DNA of 64,000 nucleotides, taken from the NCBI RefSeq assembly GCF_019320115.1, contig NC_089584.1, positions 106,073,111 to 106,137,110 of the forward strand. Direction: 5' to 3'. The DNA is from Miscanthus floridulus (taxonomy: Eukaryota; Streptophyta; Magnoliopsida; Poales; Poaceae). Position 1 is the stretch's first letter; each line of letters opens with the position of its first letter. Below, in pieces: positions 1-11,063 of this stretch. The notes beneath the pieces were generated by a model. It saw only the letters and a program-made list of their open reading frames with translations. It was not told the DNA's origin and made no database searches. The position numbers and the translations under genes were made by a program.

Positions 1-816
1 GACTCATTCATCCTAAAATTACTTTGGATACCTCATATTTTTTCTCTCGAATAAGCAAAAGATTTGCATTGTATTAACAAGAAGAGTTTTAAAGATATAG
101 ACAACACGCCTCTATCGAGCGCCGAAGGAGGTCGACCTAAAATAGCTGTAGCTAGACCATCCTAACAAAAGACCTCTAGATTCTATATTACATAAATAAA
201 AAACAACTAAAACCGACGTAGTTATGCGACCTAGGAGGTGGCCTTGCGTCTTCGTGGCTGCTTGGACAAGCCTAGAACGCGTCCAACGCTTCGACATTGG
301 ACGTAGTCAGGTTGCCATCGAAAATCTTTTTAAAGGCCTCTAGCTTCGATGCGGATGACGCTGATGGGTCCTTGGTGTAGCCCATACGCTGCATGATCAG
401 TACCTTACCTCGCTTGGAAGCGGATACTCGAGAGAGTCTAAGCCACCAACCGTCTATTCCGCAGTGGCAGCACCGACTTAGCAGGAGGCTACTTGGAAGG
501 CTCACGAATAAGTGGAGAGTTGACTTTCTTCAGCACACACCTGGTGAAGCTCTTGAGGCGGTGTGCGGTAGAGTTGTCACTAACATTGACCATGCAGTCC
601 TCCTGAGGTGGTGTACTGAACATGACTACAACTTCCATGGGCTATGCAAGGTCCAATGCCCCGAGCTCGAATGCGCTAGCTAAATTTAGAGGTGAGCTCA
701 TTCTTAAGCGATCATTTTTATACTTTTGAGAATAGACTACTACCTAATTATGTTATATTTCTTAGGAACATTAGAGAGGGTCATGAGGAACTTGGAGGAA
801 GAGATGGAGGCAAAGA
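1..816 (-). other. Unassigned sequence with a minus-strand coding remnant
   Basis: No plus-strand gene is supported here. The minus strand has an open frame (505 to 272) ending in SKLEAFKKIFDGNLTTSNVE and a stop. After the stop comes AT-rich sequence resembling a 3' untranslated region. The codon pattern looks like the C-terminal end of a transposon or plant protein, but I cannot name the family. Homology to the element A LTR begins abruptly near 817, so this block was probably joined there by rearrangement or insertion. Confidence 0.3.
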
Positions 817-1524
817 TGACCAGCAAGGACGTCCAACATAAGCCGGACGCCCGGTCTAACATGAATTCGAGTCTGCCTCGGCCTACAGGACCAGTCTGCC
901 ATAAACTGGTCCCCCAAGACGTGTCTAGACTCCGTTTTCGACGATCCATATATGGATGGAAAGATAATTTCATAACGAAACCAATGGAAGTGGTCCCATG
1001 TCAAAATCCCTTCAGATTAAATAGGAATTGTCAAAACAATTCAGTGTCTAGAATCTATCAAGGTGCTGCGTCACAGTATTTGGTTTAATGGGTCGTGTAT
1101 CGTCTTTGAGCCTGTTAAGGGGGCGCGTCCAGGGTAGGCGATGACCCTAAGACCTTTATAATTATACGCCATCATCGTCGTTAGGTTTTGGGTTTTGCTT
1201 AGATCATTCTGTCCATTGATAGTCACCGTTTATCGGTTTGTGTGACCCCACTTTGAGAACTTAATCATACAATCTGTAGTTTGTCCTATACTTTGAGCTA
1301 TGTATGTTCAAGTTCTTGCTTGTGTTTTTTTGTTTCGCAGGCAGGGATTAGCCTTCTTGGTGAGGTTAACCGGATTGGTGACACGGTTGATAACTAGAGA
1401 TGTTGTGGTGCTAAGGTTGCAGGGTTCAGGTCTTTCGATCTGAAGTCGGATCGGTGTGTCGTGCTTCACCTAAAATGATAGTTATCATCAACCTGACAGA
1501 AGATCAGGAATCTTATCCCCATCA
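817..1524 (+). repeat. Truncated 5' LTR of element A
   Basis: From about 817 this matches the reverse complement of the solo LTR at 3,069-4,249, including shared blocks around a CGAGTCTGCCTCGG motif and a GCAGGGATTAGCCTTCTTGG motif. It ends CCCATCA at 1,524, directly before a primer-binding-site-like sequence. The solo LTR is 1,181 bp, so roughly the first 470 bp are missing here. Confidence 0.75.
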
Positions 1525-1526
1525 AG

Positions 1527-1538
1527 TAGTATCAGAGC
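1527..1538 (+). promoter_or_regulatory. Primer binding site of element A
   Basis: TAGTATCAGAGC lies two bases after the LTR end. It differs by one base from TGGTATCAGAGC, the complement of the initiator methionine tRNA 3' end used by many plant LTR retrotransposons to prime minus-strand DNA. Confidence 0.7.
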
Positions 1539-2621
1539 TAAAGTACACTGTTAGGTTCACATATATCCTCTAGTTTTGTGTGTTTCACATTCGTCCCATA
1601 GTCTAGTGCCATACTCGTTTTTCATGTCCTAGAACCTTCCACGCCGTAGCCTTTACATATTTTAGTTTCAAAGTCTATCGTGTTGAGTTCGTGTCCTGGT
1701 CGAGGTTTTATTGCTGGTTAGATTGTGTTAGAGTCTAGTTCATGTGTTTTCCCCCATCGTTTCCATCAAACCCTAGCTGTCATGACCAATTTTACGCGCA
1801 TTGTTCCCGTTTTGTCCTCTATTTCGGAGTAGTTCTTAAACTAGTCATAACTTTCGCATACGAACTCCGATTGAGACGTTCTTTATATCAAAATCGATCA
1901 GCAAAATTTTTTAGAATCGTCTGTCCCCCTCTTTAGTGGGTTTGGCGAATTTATTTTTTTCCAAAAACTGGTCACAAGATTGTCTTTTCAAGCTCGGAAG
2001 CTTTTTGTCCGTTTTGAACTCATCTTCTGAATTTTCCACAGGCCACGTCTTTCACTTATTTAAGCTCAAATTTTCTATGGTTACTTCTTGTAAGCTCCTA
2101 AGCCAAGAAAAAAAGTCAAGGTTTCCCAAAAAAACAATAGCCTAAAAGAAGAAGAAAAGAAAGGAACAAAAGAGGAACAATATCTAGAGGAGCACATAGA
2201 GAGGGCCTAATTGAGATGTGTTAGCGTGTGTTGTCTTGTGCTTTGTTCATATTGCTCTTGCTACCCATCATACTTGTTTCTCCATACATGTTGTCACACA
2301 CACACCTGGTACTTGGAACTCATTAGGCCAGCGATGAGAACATGTATTTGGGACTATAATTAAGCATTACTATCTGTTACTGACCTTTGTGCCACATATA
2401 TATATTTTTCCTCTTTGTGTGCCTTCCAAGCTCCACATATCCTTCAGATCAGTATAAAAAAGACCTTACAATCACGGTGTCACTTCCTCATAGGTATCAC
2501 AACCAAGCCATCGGTTGCCATCCTCTGCTCGCGTTGGTAAGAACTTGGTAAGACGTGTGTGAGGGTGTGATTCCACCAACTGAACCAAAATAGTTCATAG
2601 GGTTTTTGTTGATAACTAACC
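1539..2621 (+). other. Non-coding leader of element A
   Basis: About 1.1 kb lies between the primer binding site and the gag start. Short open frames occur but none resembles a known protein. It is AT-rich and probably the untranslated leader of the retrotransposon RNA. Confidence 0.5.
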
Positions 2622-5180
2622 ATGCCAGACGATGTATCTATTTTGTCTAGTCAGTTTCAGGTACTGAAGGATTTCATGCTACAACAGATGGGCACATTAA
2701 CGGAAGAAGTTAGAGGTCTACATCATTCTATTGAGGGTGTGGACAAGCGAGTTTCTGCCCTAACAGGGAGGATTCAATAGCTTGAGACCAATCCTCCCAA
2801 GCCCGACGATAATAAAGACAAGAAGGATGACGATGATGGGTTTCAAGAATTGGAGGAGGATGTTGTTTATGGTTCCAATGGTTTGCCCGACCACATTAAT
2901 ACCAGTGCGAACCGTCTGCGTAGAAGATGACTCCTCAAGAATAAAATAGGTATGGAAGGTAATAAGAATCGGCACAATCAAGGTAACGATGATCCTTATG
3001 CCAAAATTAAATTTACCTTTCCACCTTTCCATAGAAAATATGATGCTAAGGAATACCTAGATTGGGAGTAATGGAGACGGGGATCCCGATCTTCCGTCAG
3101 GTACTGGTAACTATCGTTGTGACGGAGAATGACACACCGATCCGGCTTTAGATTGAAAGATCGAACCCTGCAATCTTAGCACCACAGCTCCTCTGGTTAT
3201 CAACCAAGTCACAGACCAGGTTGACCTCACCAAGAAGGCTAATCCCTGCCTGCGCAACGAAGAACACAAGCAAGAACAAGAAAGAACGCAACCAAATTAC
3301 AGATGAAAGATTAATCTCACGAGTTGGGGTCTCATAAACCGAAAAACGGCGAAACTGTTTCTTGACAGAATAATCTAAGCAAAACCCAAAACCTAAAGTA
3401 GGTGGTGGCTACTGATTATATAGCCTAAGGGACGTCCAAGGATCCCTCTTCACGTCCTAAAGGTGCCCCCAACACGTTACAAGGCCCAACGGCCCAAAAG
3501 ACGACGATGCAGCGCCGTGACAGATTTTAGATGTCAACTTGTTTTGACGATTACCATTTATTTCGAAGAGATTTTGATGTGAAACCACTTGGATTGGCTT
3601 CCTTATCAAATCAGCTTTCCATCCATATGTGGATCATCAAAAACGGAGTTCAGATGCGTCCTGGGCGTCCGTTTTATTGCAGACTGGTCCTGACTGCCGA
3701 GGCAGACTCGAACTCGGATTGGACTGGGCCTCTGGCTTGGCTTGGACGTCCTTGCTGGCCTCCTAAGGTGGTGGCTAAGGAGGAGGACGTCTAAGGCCAT
3801 CTCTTAGGTGTTCTCCATCTTCTTGGGGCGTGCTCCAACTTGGGCCTGGGTCCCAAGGATGTCTAACAAGCCCATGACGACAGTGTAGCTCCCACCAGAA
3901 ATAGCGACATAATATATTGGTGATTTGGAGGCCTTGCCGATGTGATATTGAGATGGAACCAGACCTATTTGAAAGCTTATCAAACAAGCTTTCCATCAAG
4001 TGCTCATTGACATCGATCGCACTCCGGATGGATGAGTTATGGCCTTCCCAATGAGGCACTATCGGGCTGTCGATGAACCAAAAGTTCAACTTTGATGAAC
4101 TTCCATTATGAAACATATTTGAACCTACAATCAAATAGTGACATGTACATGTGGAACCAAGTGAATTATAACCAAAGCCACTATGCAAATGTAGGAACGA
4201 GCGCACCTTATAATCATTGTTCGTATCCGAAGGTGCCATGTCCTCATCAGGGAGATGACAATAGAACAAAAATTTGCTTCCCATCTTGTACCTGATCACC
4301 ATAAGGTTAGACAAGCCACTAGTGAATTTAAACATTTTGCTATAATCTGGTGGGCTTCTTTGCAAAAAAAACCTGATTCATGGGAAGACTTAAAACATGG
4401 GATGCGTGATAGATTTGTTCACGTTTCTTATAAACGAGATTTGCGTAAAAAATTATAGTGCTTAGAACAGGGAGATATGTCCATTCAAGAATATTTTACA
4501 GAGCTTCAAAAGGGCATGATTCGTTGTGGGATATAGGAGGATCCGGAGGATAAAGTGTGTCAATTTTTTGGTGGTTTGAGATGTGAAATTCAGGATATTA
4601 TTGATTATAAATATTTTAACACTACCAACCATTATTTTAGCTTGCCATGCTTGCAGAAAAAGAATTACAGTGACGACTGTAGCCGCCGCAAAGGAGCATG
4701 AGCAACTATGACACCTCCTTCACGTCCAAGGCAATCATGCCATCGCCCACTAAGTCACCGGGTGCATCTCCTTTAGCACCATCAGCAAGCACACAGTCTA
4801 CTCCACCAGCGAGCACCCGTTTAGCACCACCTGTGACTTTGCCTTCGACCGCTGGTAAGACTCATTTGCAAGAACTAGCTAAGAGTGCCTCATCTATGGC
4901 TTCCATCGGACGCTCTTCAGCCATTCACTGCCATCGCTGCCAGGGGCATGGGCATGTGGCAAGGGAATGTCCTAGCAAGCGGGCATATATTGCTACAAAA
5001 GATGGAGGTTATATTAGCACTTCTGATGTAAAGGAAGACATTGAAGATGAACCTACTTCAAATGAAGATCAAATGGGAGTTTTTTGTGAGCTTCAAAGAT
5101 GCAGGCAACCAGAGGATTTTTATTGTGCAGCGAGTCCTCAGTACATAGATGGAGGAAGCAGAGAGGCTGCAGTGACATAA
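2622..5180 (+). pseudogene. Gag of element A, broken and split by a solo LTR
   Basis: The frame opens with ATG at 2,622 (MPDDVSIL) and has a stop near 2,778 and further stops later. The capsid region reads into YAKIKFTFPPF and then DWE at 3,068. It resumes exactly after the solo LTR at 4,255 with MTIEQKFASHLV, followed by IWWASL and a GDMSIQEYFTELQKGM block typical of plant gypsy capsid domains. A CCHC zinc knuckle (CHRCQGHGHVARECP) lies at about 4,928-4,972. Gag would package the element RNA into particles. Stops make it non-functional. Confidence 0.8.
3069..4249 (-). mobile_element. Solo LTR, same family as element A, inserted in gag
   Basis: Read on the minus strand this 1,181-bp block starts TGATGAGGACATGG and ends CTCCATTA, the terminal CA having become TA. 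Its 3' half is clearly related to the LTR at 817-1,524. It is flanked by GGGAG at 3,064-3,068 and 4,250-4,254, a 5-bp target duplication. There is no internal region, so unequal recombination between two LTRs has removed the body of this copy. A TATA-like TATATAATC lies in the middle on the minus strand. Confidence 0.9.
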
Positions 5181-5181
5181 C

Positions 5182-5577
5182 TTGTTCCAGATTTTATTTG
5201 TGATTAAAGATCGACGTGCACAGGTCATCATCGATGGAGGCAGCTGCAACAACTTGGTGAGTTCTGATTTGGTCAAGAAGCTTAAATTGACCACGCGTCC
5301 TCATAAGCATCCATATCATATTCAATGGCTCAATGACTCTGGTAAGGCCAAGGTAACACATACAACCCGGGTGCATTTTTCCCTAGGACACTATTCTAAT
5401 TTTGTGGATTATGATGTGGTACCTATGCAAGCTTGTTCACTTTTATTGGAACCCTATTCTGAAGGATTTTCACTAGCAAGTCTCCTCAAGAATTTGATAA
5501 TGATGCTGTCCAGCATGGTAGAAATAATACATACACACTTATGCATAAGGGCCAAAAAATTATTTTGCAACCCATGA
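5182..5577 (+). pseudogene. Aspartic protease domain of element A
   Basis: The frame contains VIIDGGSCNNLVSSDLVKKL, the retropepsin-like catalytic pattern of plant gypsy elements in which the active aspartate is followed by G-G/S. A strand with RVHFSLGHYSNFVDYDVVPM follows. The domain would cut Gag-Pol into mature proteins. It is out of frame with the following RT segment and the linker has decayed (a short frame at 5,541-5,813). Confidence 0.75.
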
Positions 5578-5829
5578 CCCCTGCTCAAATTGTACAAGCT
5601 GATAAAGAGAGACTTGCTAGTGAAAATACACAAGTTGATGCTAACTCTGCAAAACAATCAGTAATTAAATTAAAAAATCCTATGATGCTTGCTAATAAAT
5701 CTGATCTAGCAGAGATTAAAGATATGTGCTATGCTTTGATATGCAAAGATGGTTTATTTTCCATGGATGATATTTCTAGCACTTTGCCGTCCTTTGTCAC
5801 TAACCTTTTGTAAAAATATAGTGACGTGT

Positions 5830-6510
5830 TTCCCACTGAGATACCTCCATGATTCCACCCATTCAAGGGATCGAGCATCAGATTGACTTGATTTCTAGAG
5901 CGAGCTTGCCAAACCAAGCTGCCTACAGAGCCAACCTTGAGGACACTAAGGAGATTCAGCGCCAAGTCCAAGACCTTCTGGACCGTGGGTATGTACGTGA
6001 GAGCCTTAGTCCTTGTGCTATTCCTATTATTTTGGTTCAAAAAAAGATGGCATTTGGCGCATGTGCGTAGATTGTAGAGCCATTAACAATATCACAATAA
6101 GGTACCATCATCCTATTCCTATGTTAAATAACATGCTTGATGAGTTAAGTGGTTCTATATTTGTTTCAAAGGTATACTTGAGGAGTGGATACCACCAAAT
6201 AAGAATGAAATTACGTTCTTTCATTGGTAAATTTATGGTGGCTTATGTTGATGATATCTTGATCTACAATAAGTCTTTAACTGAACATCTTGATCACCTA
6301 CGTACTGTTTTTTATGCTTTGCGAGCTGCACATTTATTTGGTAACCACGAGAAGTGCACTTTTTTTTTGCACCGAACGAGTATCGTTTCTTGTCTATGTT
6401 GTGACCTCGCTAGGAATTAAGGTAGATGATGCCAAGGTGCAGGCTATACAAAGCTGGCCAACGCCCACAGCGGTGACACAAGTGCGGAGCTTTCATGGAC
6501 TTGCATAATT
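5830..6510 (+). pseudogene. Reverse transcriptase of element A with internal deletion
   Basis: Recognisable parts are the start (IPPIQGIEHQIDLI), RQVQDLLDRGYV, a frameshift near 6,045, MCVDCRAINNITIRYHHPIP, then SGYHQIRMK. The next residues are LRSFIGKFMVAYVDDILIYN, carrying the YVDD-type catalytic box. In related elements roughly 45 residues separate the YHQIRM motif from the LRPFIGK-type motif; here they are directly joined in frame, so a core piece of the polymerase is deleted. Another frameshift lies near 6,365 within a T-run. Confidence 0.8.
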
Positions 6511-7394
6511 TTACCGCCATTTTGTGAAGGATTTCAACACCATTGTAGCCCCGCTGAATGAGTTGACAAAGAAGGGTGTAGCATTCCATTGGGGAGAGGA
6601 ACAAGTGAAAGGTTCTTGTGTGGTTTTGGTAATTGAGTGACAACCTAGGTGGACTAATTGTGTTTATGCAAGATACACAGGTGATTAGTCCATAGGTACA
6701 TATGTGTGAGCAACATATGCCATGAAGGTGAAAATGGCTTGAAGATGTTGCAAAGCTCACACATGTGATGATGAAGGAGCTCATTGCACATGAGACATGA
6801 CATTGAGTCATGTGATCAAGGTGGAGAAGATCAAGACAAGACTTGGCTTGATGGACCGGTTGCAAGCATGAAGGGCAAGTCGGAGGCTTTGGAGAGATGG
6901 ACCGCGTGGCGGTGAAGCTTGAGCAAGACTAGGCGCAGATGGACGAAGGCAATGGTGAAAAGCAAGTGAAGTCAAGATCGATGAACCAATATGATCACAT
7001 GATGATATGAAGTGGATCATATCATTGTTGATCGTGTTGGTGCATGTGTTGCATCGACAATGGAGGAGATGGAATGGAATGCGCAAGGCAAAGGTATAAC
7101 CTAGGGCATTTCATTTCACCGGTCATAGGTGTGTAGAGAAGTTTATGACCGGGTTTAGGATAGATGGCCGTACTATCAAGAGGGGCAAACTTGTTTGCAT
7201 ATCGGTCATCTAGTGCCACTCGAGTGATCTAACTCTGCATCGTCGCTAGGATTGAGTGGTGTGGCAAGTTGAGTGCTAACATCCTTGAAAATATTTGTGA
7301 AAATATGCTAACACATGTGCACAAGGTGATACACTTGGTGATTGGCACATTTGAGCAAGGGTGAAGAAGATAGAGTTCAAAATGAGTTAGTCGC

Positions 7395-7850
7395 GCTGGT
7401 CACAGAGTGACCGGACGCGTCCGGTATGGAGATCGGACGCGTCCGGTATGAATCTACATGGTCAATGTCCGGTAGTGCAGTTGATCGGACACTGGTAGCG
7501 TCTAGTCCGAAGTGACCGGACACGTCCGGTCGTCCGTGGGTGCTTACTATACTCGATCGGACGCCGAGGCTCAGCGTCCGGTCAGTTTCTAACTGACGCG
7601 TTCGATCGGCCCTGGAGGCTTACTGGACTCGACCGGACGCAGCGGCTCTGTGTCTGGTCATTTCAAACAGTGCATCCGGTTGGACATATCAGAGAGCCAT
7701 TGGAGGCAATGGTGGGACACGTGGCGGTCTGGTAGCTACCAGACGCGTCCGGTATGGAGACCGGACACATCCGGTATTCACGACTGGTGCGTTCGGTGCT
7801 GCGTCCGGTCAGTATGACCGGAGCGTCCGGTCGGCCCGACTTTTGCCCAG
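7395..7850. promoter_or_regulatory. CpG-rich palindromic cluster in 5' LTR of C
   Basis: The block is packed with CCGGAC and its complement GTCCGG. ACCGGACGCGTCCGGT at 7,410-7,425 is a perfect 16-bp palindrome, followed by a near copy at 7,434. It lies upstream of the TATA-like box at 7,883, where an LTR enhancer would be expected. Comparable CpG palindromes are known from Sirevirus LTRs; a regulatory or methylation role is inference. Confidence 0.6.
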
Positions 7851-7882
7851 TGAAGGGGTAACGGCTCTATTTGTTCGTAGGG

Positions 7883-7890
7883 TTATAAAT
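7883..7890 (+). promoter_or_regulatory. TATA-like box of element C 5' LTR
   Basis: TTATAAAT sits between the CpG palindromes and the downstream LTR part. The same box occurs in the 3' LTR (about 15,719-15,727) and in the solo LTR (about 20,776-20,782). Its conserved position in all three copies supports a promoter role. Confidence 0.6.
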
Positions 7891-8971
7891 AGAAGCCATG
7901 GTCAGCCTTGGGCCTGTAGCTGAGCACACTAGAGCCTTGGTGGCTTGTGTAGTAGTGCTTGGGAGCCCTCTATCTCACATATACTTGATAGTGATCATTC
8001 AATTGTGTGAGAGAGCGATTCTAGTGCGATTGCATCGTGAGGTTGCATCGAGTGGCACTAGGTGATCGAGTTGCAAGCCGGTGGTGCTTGTTACTCTTGG
8101 AGGTTGCCACCTCCTAGATGACTTGGTGGTGGTCTCTGTCGAAGCCCGCAAGAAGCTTGTGTGGTGCTCTGGAGAAGAGCTTTGTGAGGGGCATTATGCT
8201 CACCCCGCGGGAGCCACGAAGAGCAACTCTAGTTGAGCGTGTCATTGAACTACCCTCACTTTCGGGATAGGTTCTTGCGATGCCCGACGTGTGGGCTTGG
8301 CGGGTGATGCCAATTAGCCGCCGAACCACCAAGTGAGCGGTCGACACAACGGGGACGTAGCGTGTTGGCAAGCACGTGAACCTCGGGAGAAAAATCATCG
8401 TGTCAACCTTGTTCTTCCCATTGGTTTGCATACTAGTTACACAAGCTTGTAATTACTTTCATATACATTGTGCTTGTGTAGTTGCTCTTGTAACTAGTTA
8501 GCTTGTGTAGCTTACTAGTTACCTTCTTGCTTGTGTAGCATAGAAGTAGCTCCCTTGCGTGGCTAATTAGGTTTGTGTAACCTTGTTAGTCACTTTGCTT
8601 AGTTTATATAGCTAAGTATTTACGCTCTCTAATTTAGCATTGGTTGCCTTGTTATTGAGCATTGCTAGTGAGCTTAGTTAGATTTGTGCTTTTGCTTACT
8701 AGTATGTGTAGGAGCTCCCTTGTTGCTTAAAGTACTAGTGGCATAGGTTTGTGTGACCTTGCTTCTAGAATTGGTTAAGTGAGCTCTAGCTAGCCCGGCA
8801 CTTTTGTGGCTTAATTAGTATCTTTGGAAGGTGCTAGAGAACATAGATAGATGGGTGTAGTCTTGGCTAGACCGATAGTTTTAATTCCGCACTTGTTTCG
8901 GTTAGCAGACGCGATTAATTTTAGAAAGGATTATTCACCCCCCCTCTAGTTCGCCATCTCGACCCTACAAG

Positions 8972-8983
8972 TGGTATCGGAGC
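8972..8983 (+). promoter_or_regulatory. Primer binding site of element C
   Basis: TGGTATCGGAGC starts two bases after the LTR end. It matches the initiator-methionine-tRNA complement TGGTATCAGAGC except for one base. Confidence 0.85.
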
Positions 8984-9020
8984 TAGGTCTCTCATTTGTG
9001 GTCTTCCCCAACCCGAGAGG

Positions 9021-11063
9021 ATGGCGTCTAATGGGCTAGATGTTTGTGAGGCACACATTTTTGATGGCACACACTATGCACGGTGGAAACGTCATATGCT
9101 TGATCATTTCCGTGAATTGGGTCCCAAGGCATGGTGGATCATTGTTGTTGGTTTTTCTTGTGATGCCTTGGATAAGGATAACCTCACCCAAGCATAAGAG
9201 GATTGCTTACAACTTGATCATCGTGCTCTTTATTATCTAACGTGTGCTATATATGATGATATTTTTAGACGTGTGTGGGACTTGGAGAGTGCTCATGATA
9301 TGTGGCTAGCACTCCAAGCCTTTTACGGTGACTCCTCCACCTTGGATGATGGTAAATTCAAGAAGGAGGATGAACCAAAGAAGGAGGCGGATGAGTGTGT
9401 TGAGCATAACCACAATTTGGTGATTGTGGAAGATTGCTCCACCTCATGGTCAAGTGATGATGATGATGATCGATCTACTACAAGTTCACTTGACAAGGTT
9501 GATGATGATGCCACAAGTGTTGCAAGTGATGATGCTACCCCATGCACACTTGATGGTGATGATGGTTCATGCTCAAGCTATGATGAAGATGCTACTACAA
9601 GCTCTCCAACTACATCACCACATTGCTTCATGTCACATGGTGACACCAAGGTAACAAATGATAATGTGGTTGATCATGTTGATTCATATGATGAGCTTGT
9701 TAGTAGACTTGCTAGCATGACCATGTCTTTAGAAAATGAGAAAGCTAAAACATTGAACTTAGAAAATGAAAACTCATTTCTAAAGTGCTCTTGTGAAGAA
9801 CATAAGAAATTACTTGATGCTTATAAATCTTCACATGATGAGCTAAAATTGAATTATGAGACACTACTTGCATCTCATGATGAATTATTAGAACAACATG
9901 CTTCTCTTGTTAAAGTGTTTACAAAGAAACTTAAAAATAATGAGAGGTCATCACATGGACCAAATGATAAATTGCAAAATGTTGCTAACCCTTATGATGT
10001 AGGCAAGAAGAATGTATCCACCTCTTGTGATGTTTTATTAGATATGCCATGCTCTTCACAATTAGATGCTTGTTCCACTTCTATGTCTTGTGAGACTAAC
10101 CTTTTGAAGGAGAACAATGAGCTCAAAAATGAAGTGAAGAAATTGAGCAACAAGCTAGAGAGGTGCTACAACTCAAAAGTCACCTTTGAGCACATGTTGA
10201 AGACTCAAAGAAACTATGGTGACAAGTGTGGCCTTGGCTTCAAGAAGAAGATGACAAAGGGTGAAAGAAAGAGAGAAAGAAAGATGAAGAAGCTACAACA
10301 AAGAAAGCTTTCTCATACCATGTGCTACCGGTGTCATGAAGTGGGACACCTTGCAAATGGTTGCCCTAACATTGAGAAGCTCAAGAAGATAAAAGAAGAA
10401 GAGAGGCTCAAGCATGTCAAGTGCTTCAAGTGCCGCACTTGGGGTCATCTTACCTCAATGTGCCCAGCTAAGTAATTGGTGAAGCAACAAGTAAAGCCTC
10501 AACCAAAGCCACAAGTTGAGTGAGAGAAGACACCCCAAGAGCAAATCAAGATCAACCATGAAGATGGTGGTAATTTGCTGATAAAGAAGAAGAAAACAAG
10601 AAGGGGTGGAAAGGCAAGGCATCCAATGCAAACTCAAGATGCTAAGATGATGAGCAAGAATGAAGATGAGAAGAAAGATTATGCTCACATCAAGTGCTTC
10701 AAGTGTGGAAGTGTGGGACACTTTGCCTCTAAGTGTCCTACCAAGCTTGAGAAGAAGGCTCAAGCAATCCATGAGAGGCAAGGCAATGACAAGCACCACA
10801 TGAGCAAAGAAGAGAAGGCTCAAGCAAAGAGAAAGTGCTACTCATATCGGGAAAGGGGACACATGGCACATTCATGTCCCCTAAGTGACATTTCTAAGCC
10901 TATTTCAATTATTGATAATAATGTGATTAGAAAGGATGTTAATGGTACCTCTATGGTTGCTATTGCAAAATATCCCGCTATTCATACTAAGGCTATGCCT
11001 AAGTATGTTGCTCCTAACTTGAGAGGACCCAAACTCATTTGGGTACCATCAAAAAGTGGATGA
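9021..11063 (+). pseudogene. Gag-like ORF of element C with four zinc knuckles, broken by three stops
   Basis: One frame of 681 codons runs from ATG at 9,021 to 11,063, with in-frame stops at 9,195 (TAA), 10,473 (TAA) and about 10,521 (TGA). The N-terminus (FDGTHYARWKRHMLDHF, then WDLESAHDMWLALQAFYG) resembles the Copia-type UBN2 gag domain. A long acidic, Ser/Asp-rich segment and coiled-coil-like Lys/Glu/Leu stretches follow. Four zinc knuckles come next: CYRCHEVGHLANGCP, CFKCRTWGHLTSMCP, CFKCGSVGHFASKCP, and a degenerate CYSYRERGHMAHSCP in which the second Cys is Tyr. It ends RGPKLIWVPSKSG, like the Gag-Pol linker of Copia elements, but pol does not follow. Confidence 0.8.

Larger units (their letters stand above)
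6606..8969 (+). repeat. 5' LTR of element C
   Basis: It starts TGAAAGGTTC and ends GACCCTACA, immediately before the primer binding site. It is colinear with 14,443-16,807 along its whole length. The middle part holds many CCGGAC/GTCCGG motifs, followed by a TATA-like box and a probable transcribed R/U5 portion. Confidence 0.95.

Noticed and set aside
7395..7850. CCGGAC-rich cluster as a CRISPR-like or satellite array
   Set aside because: Spacing is irregular, there are no unique equal-length spacers, and it lies at the same place in every LTR of the family, so it is part of the LTR.
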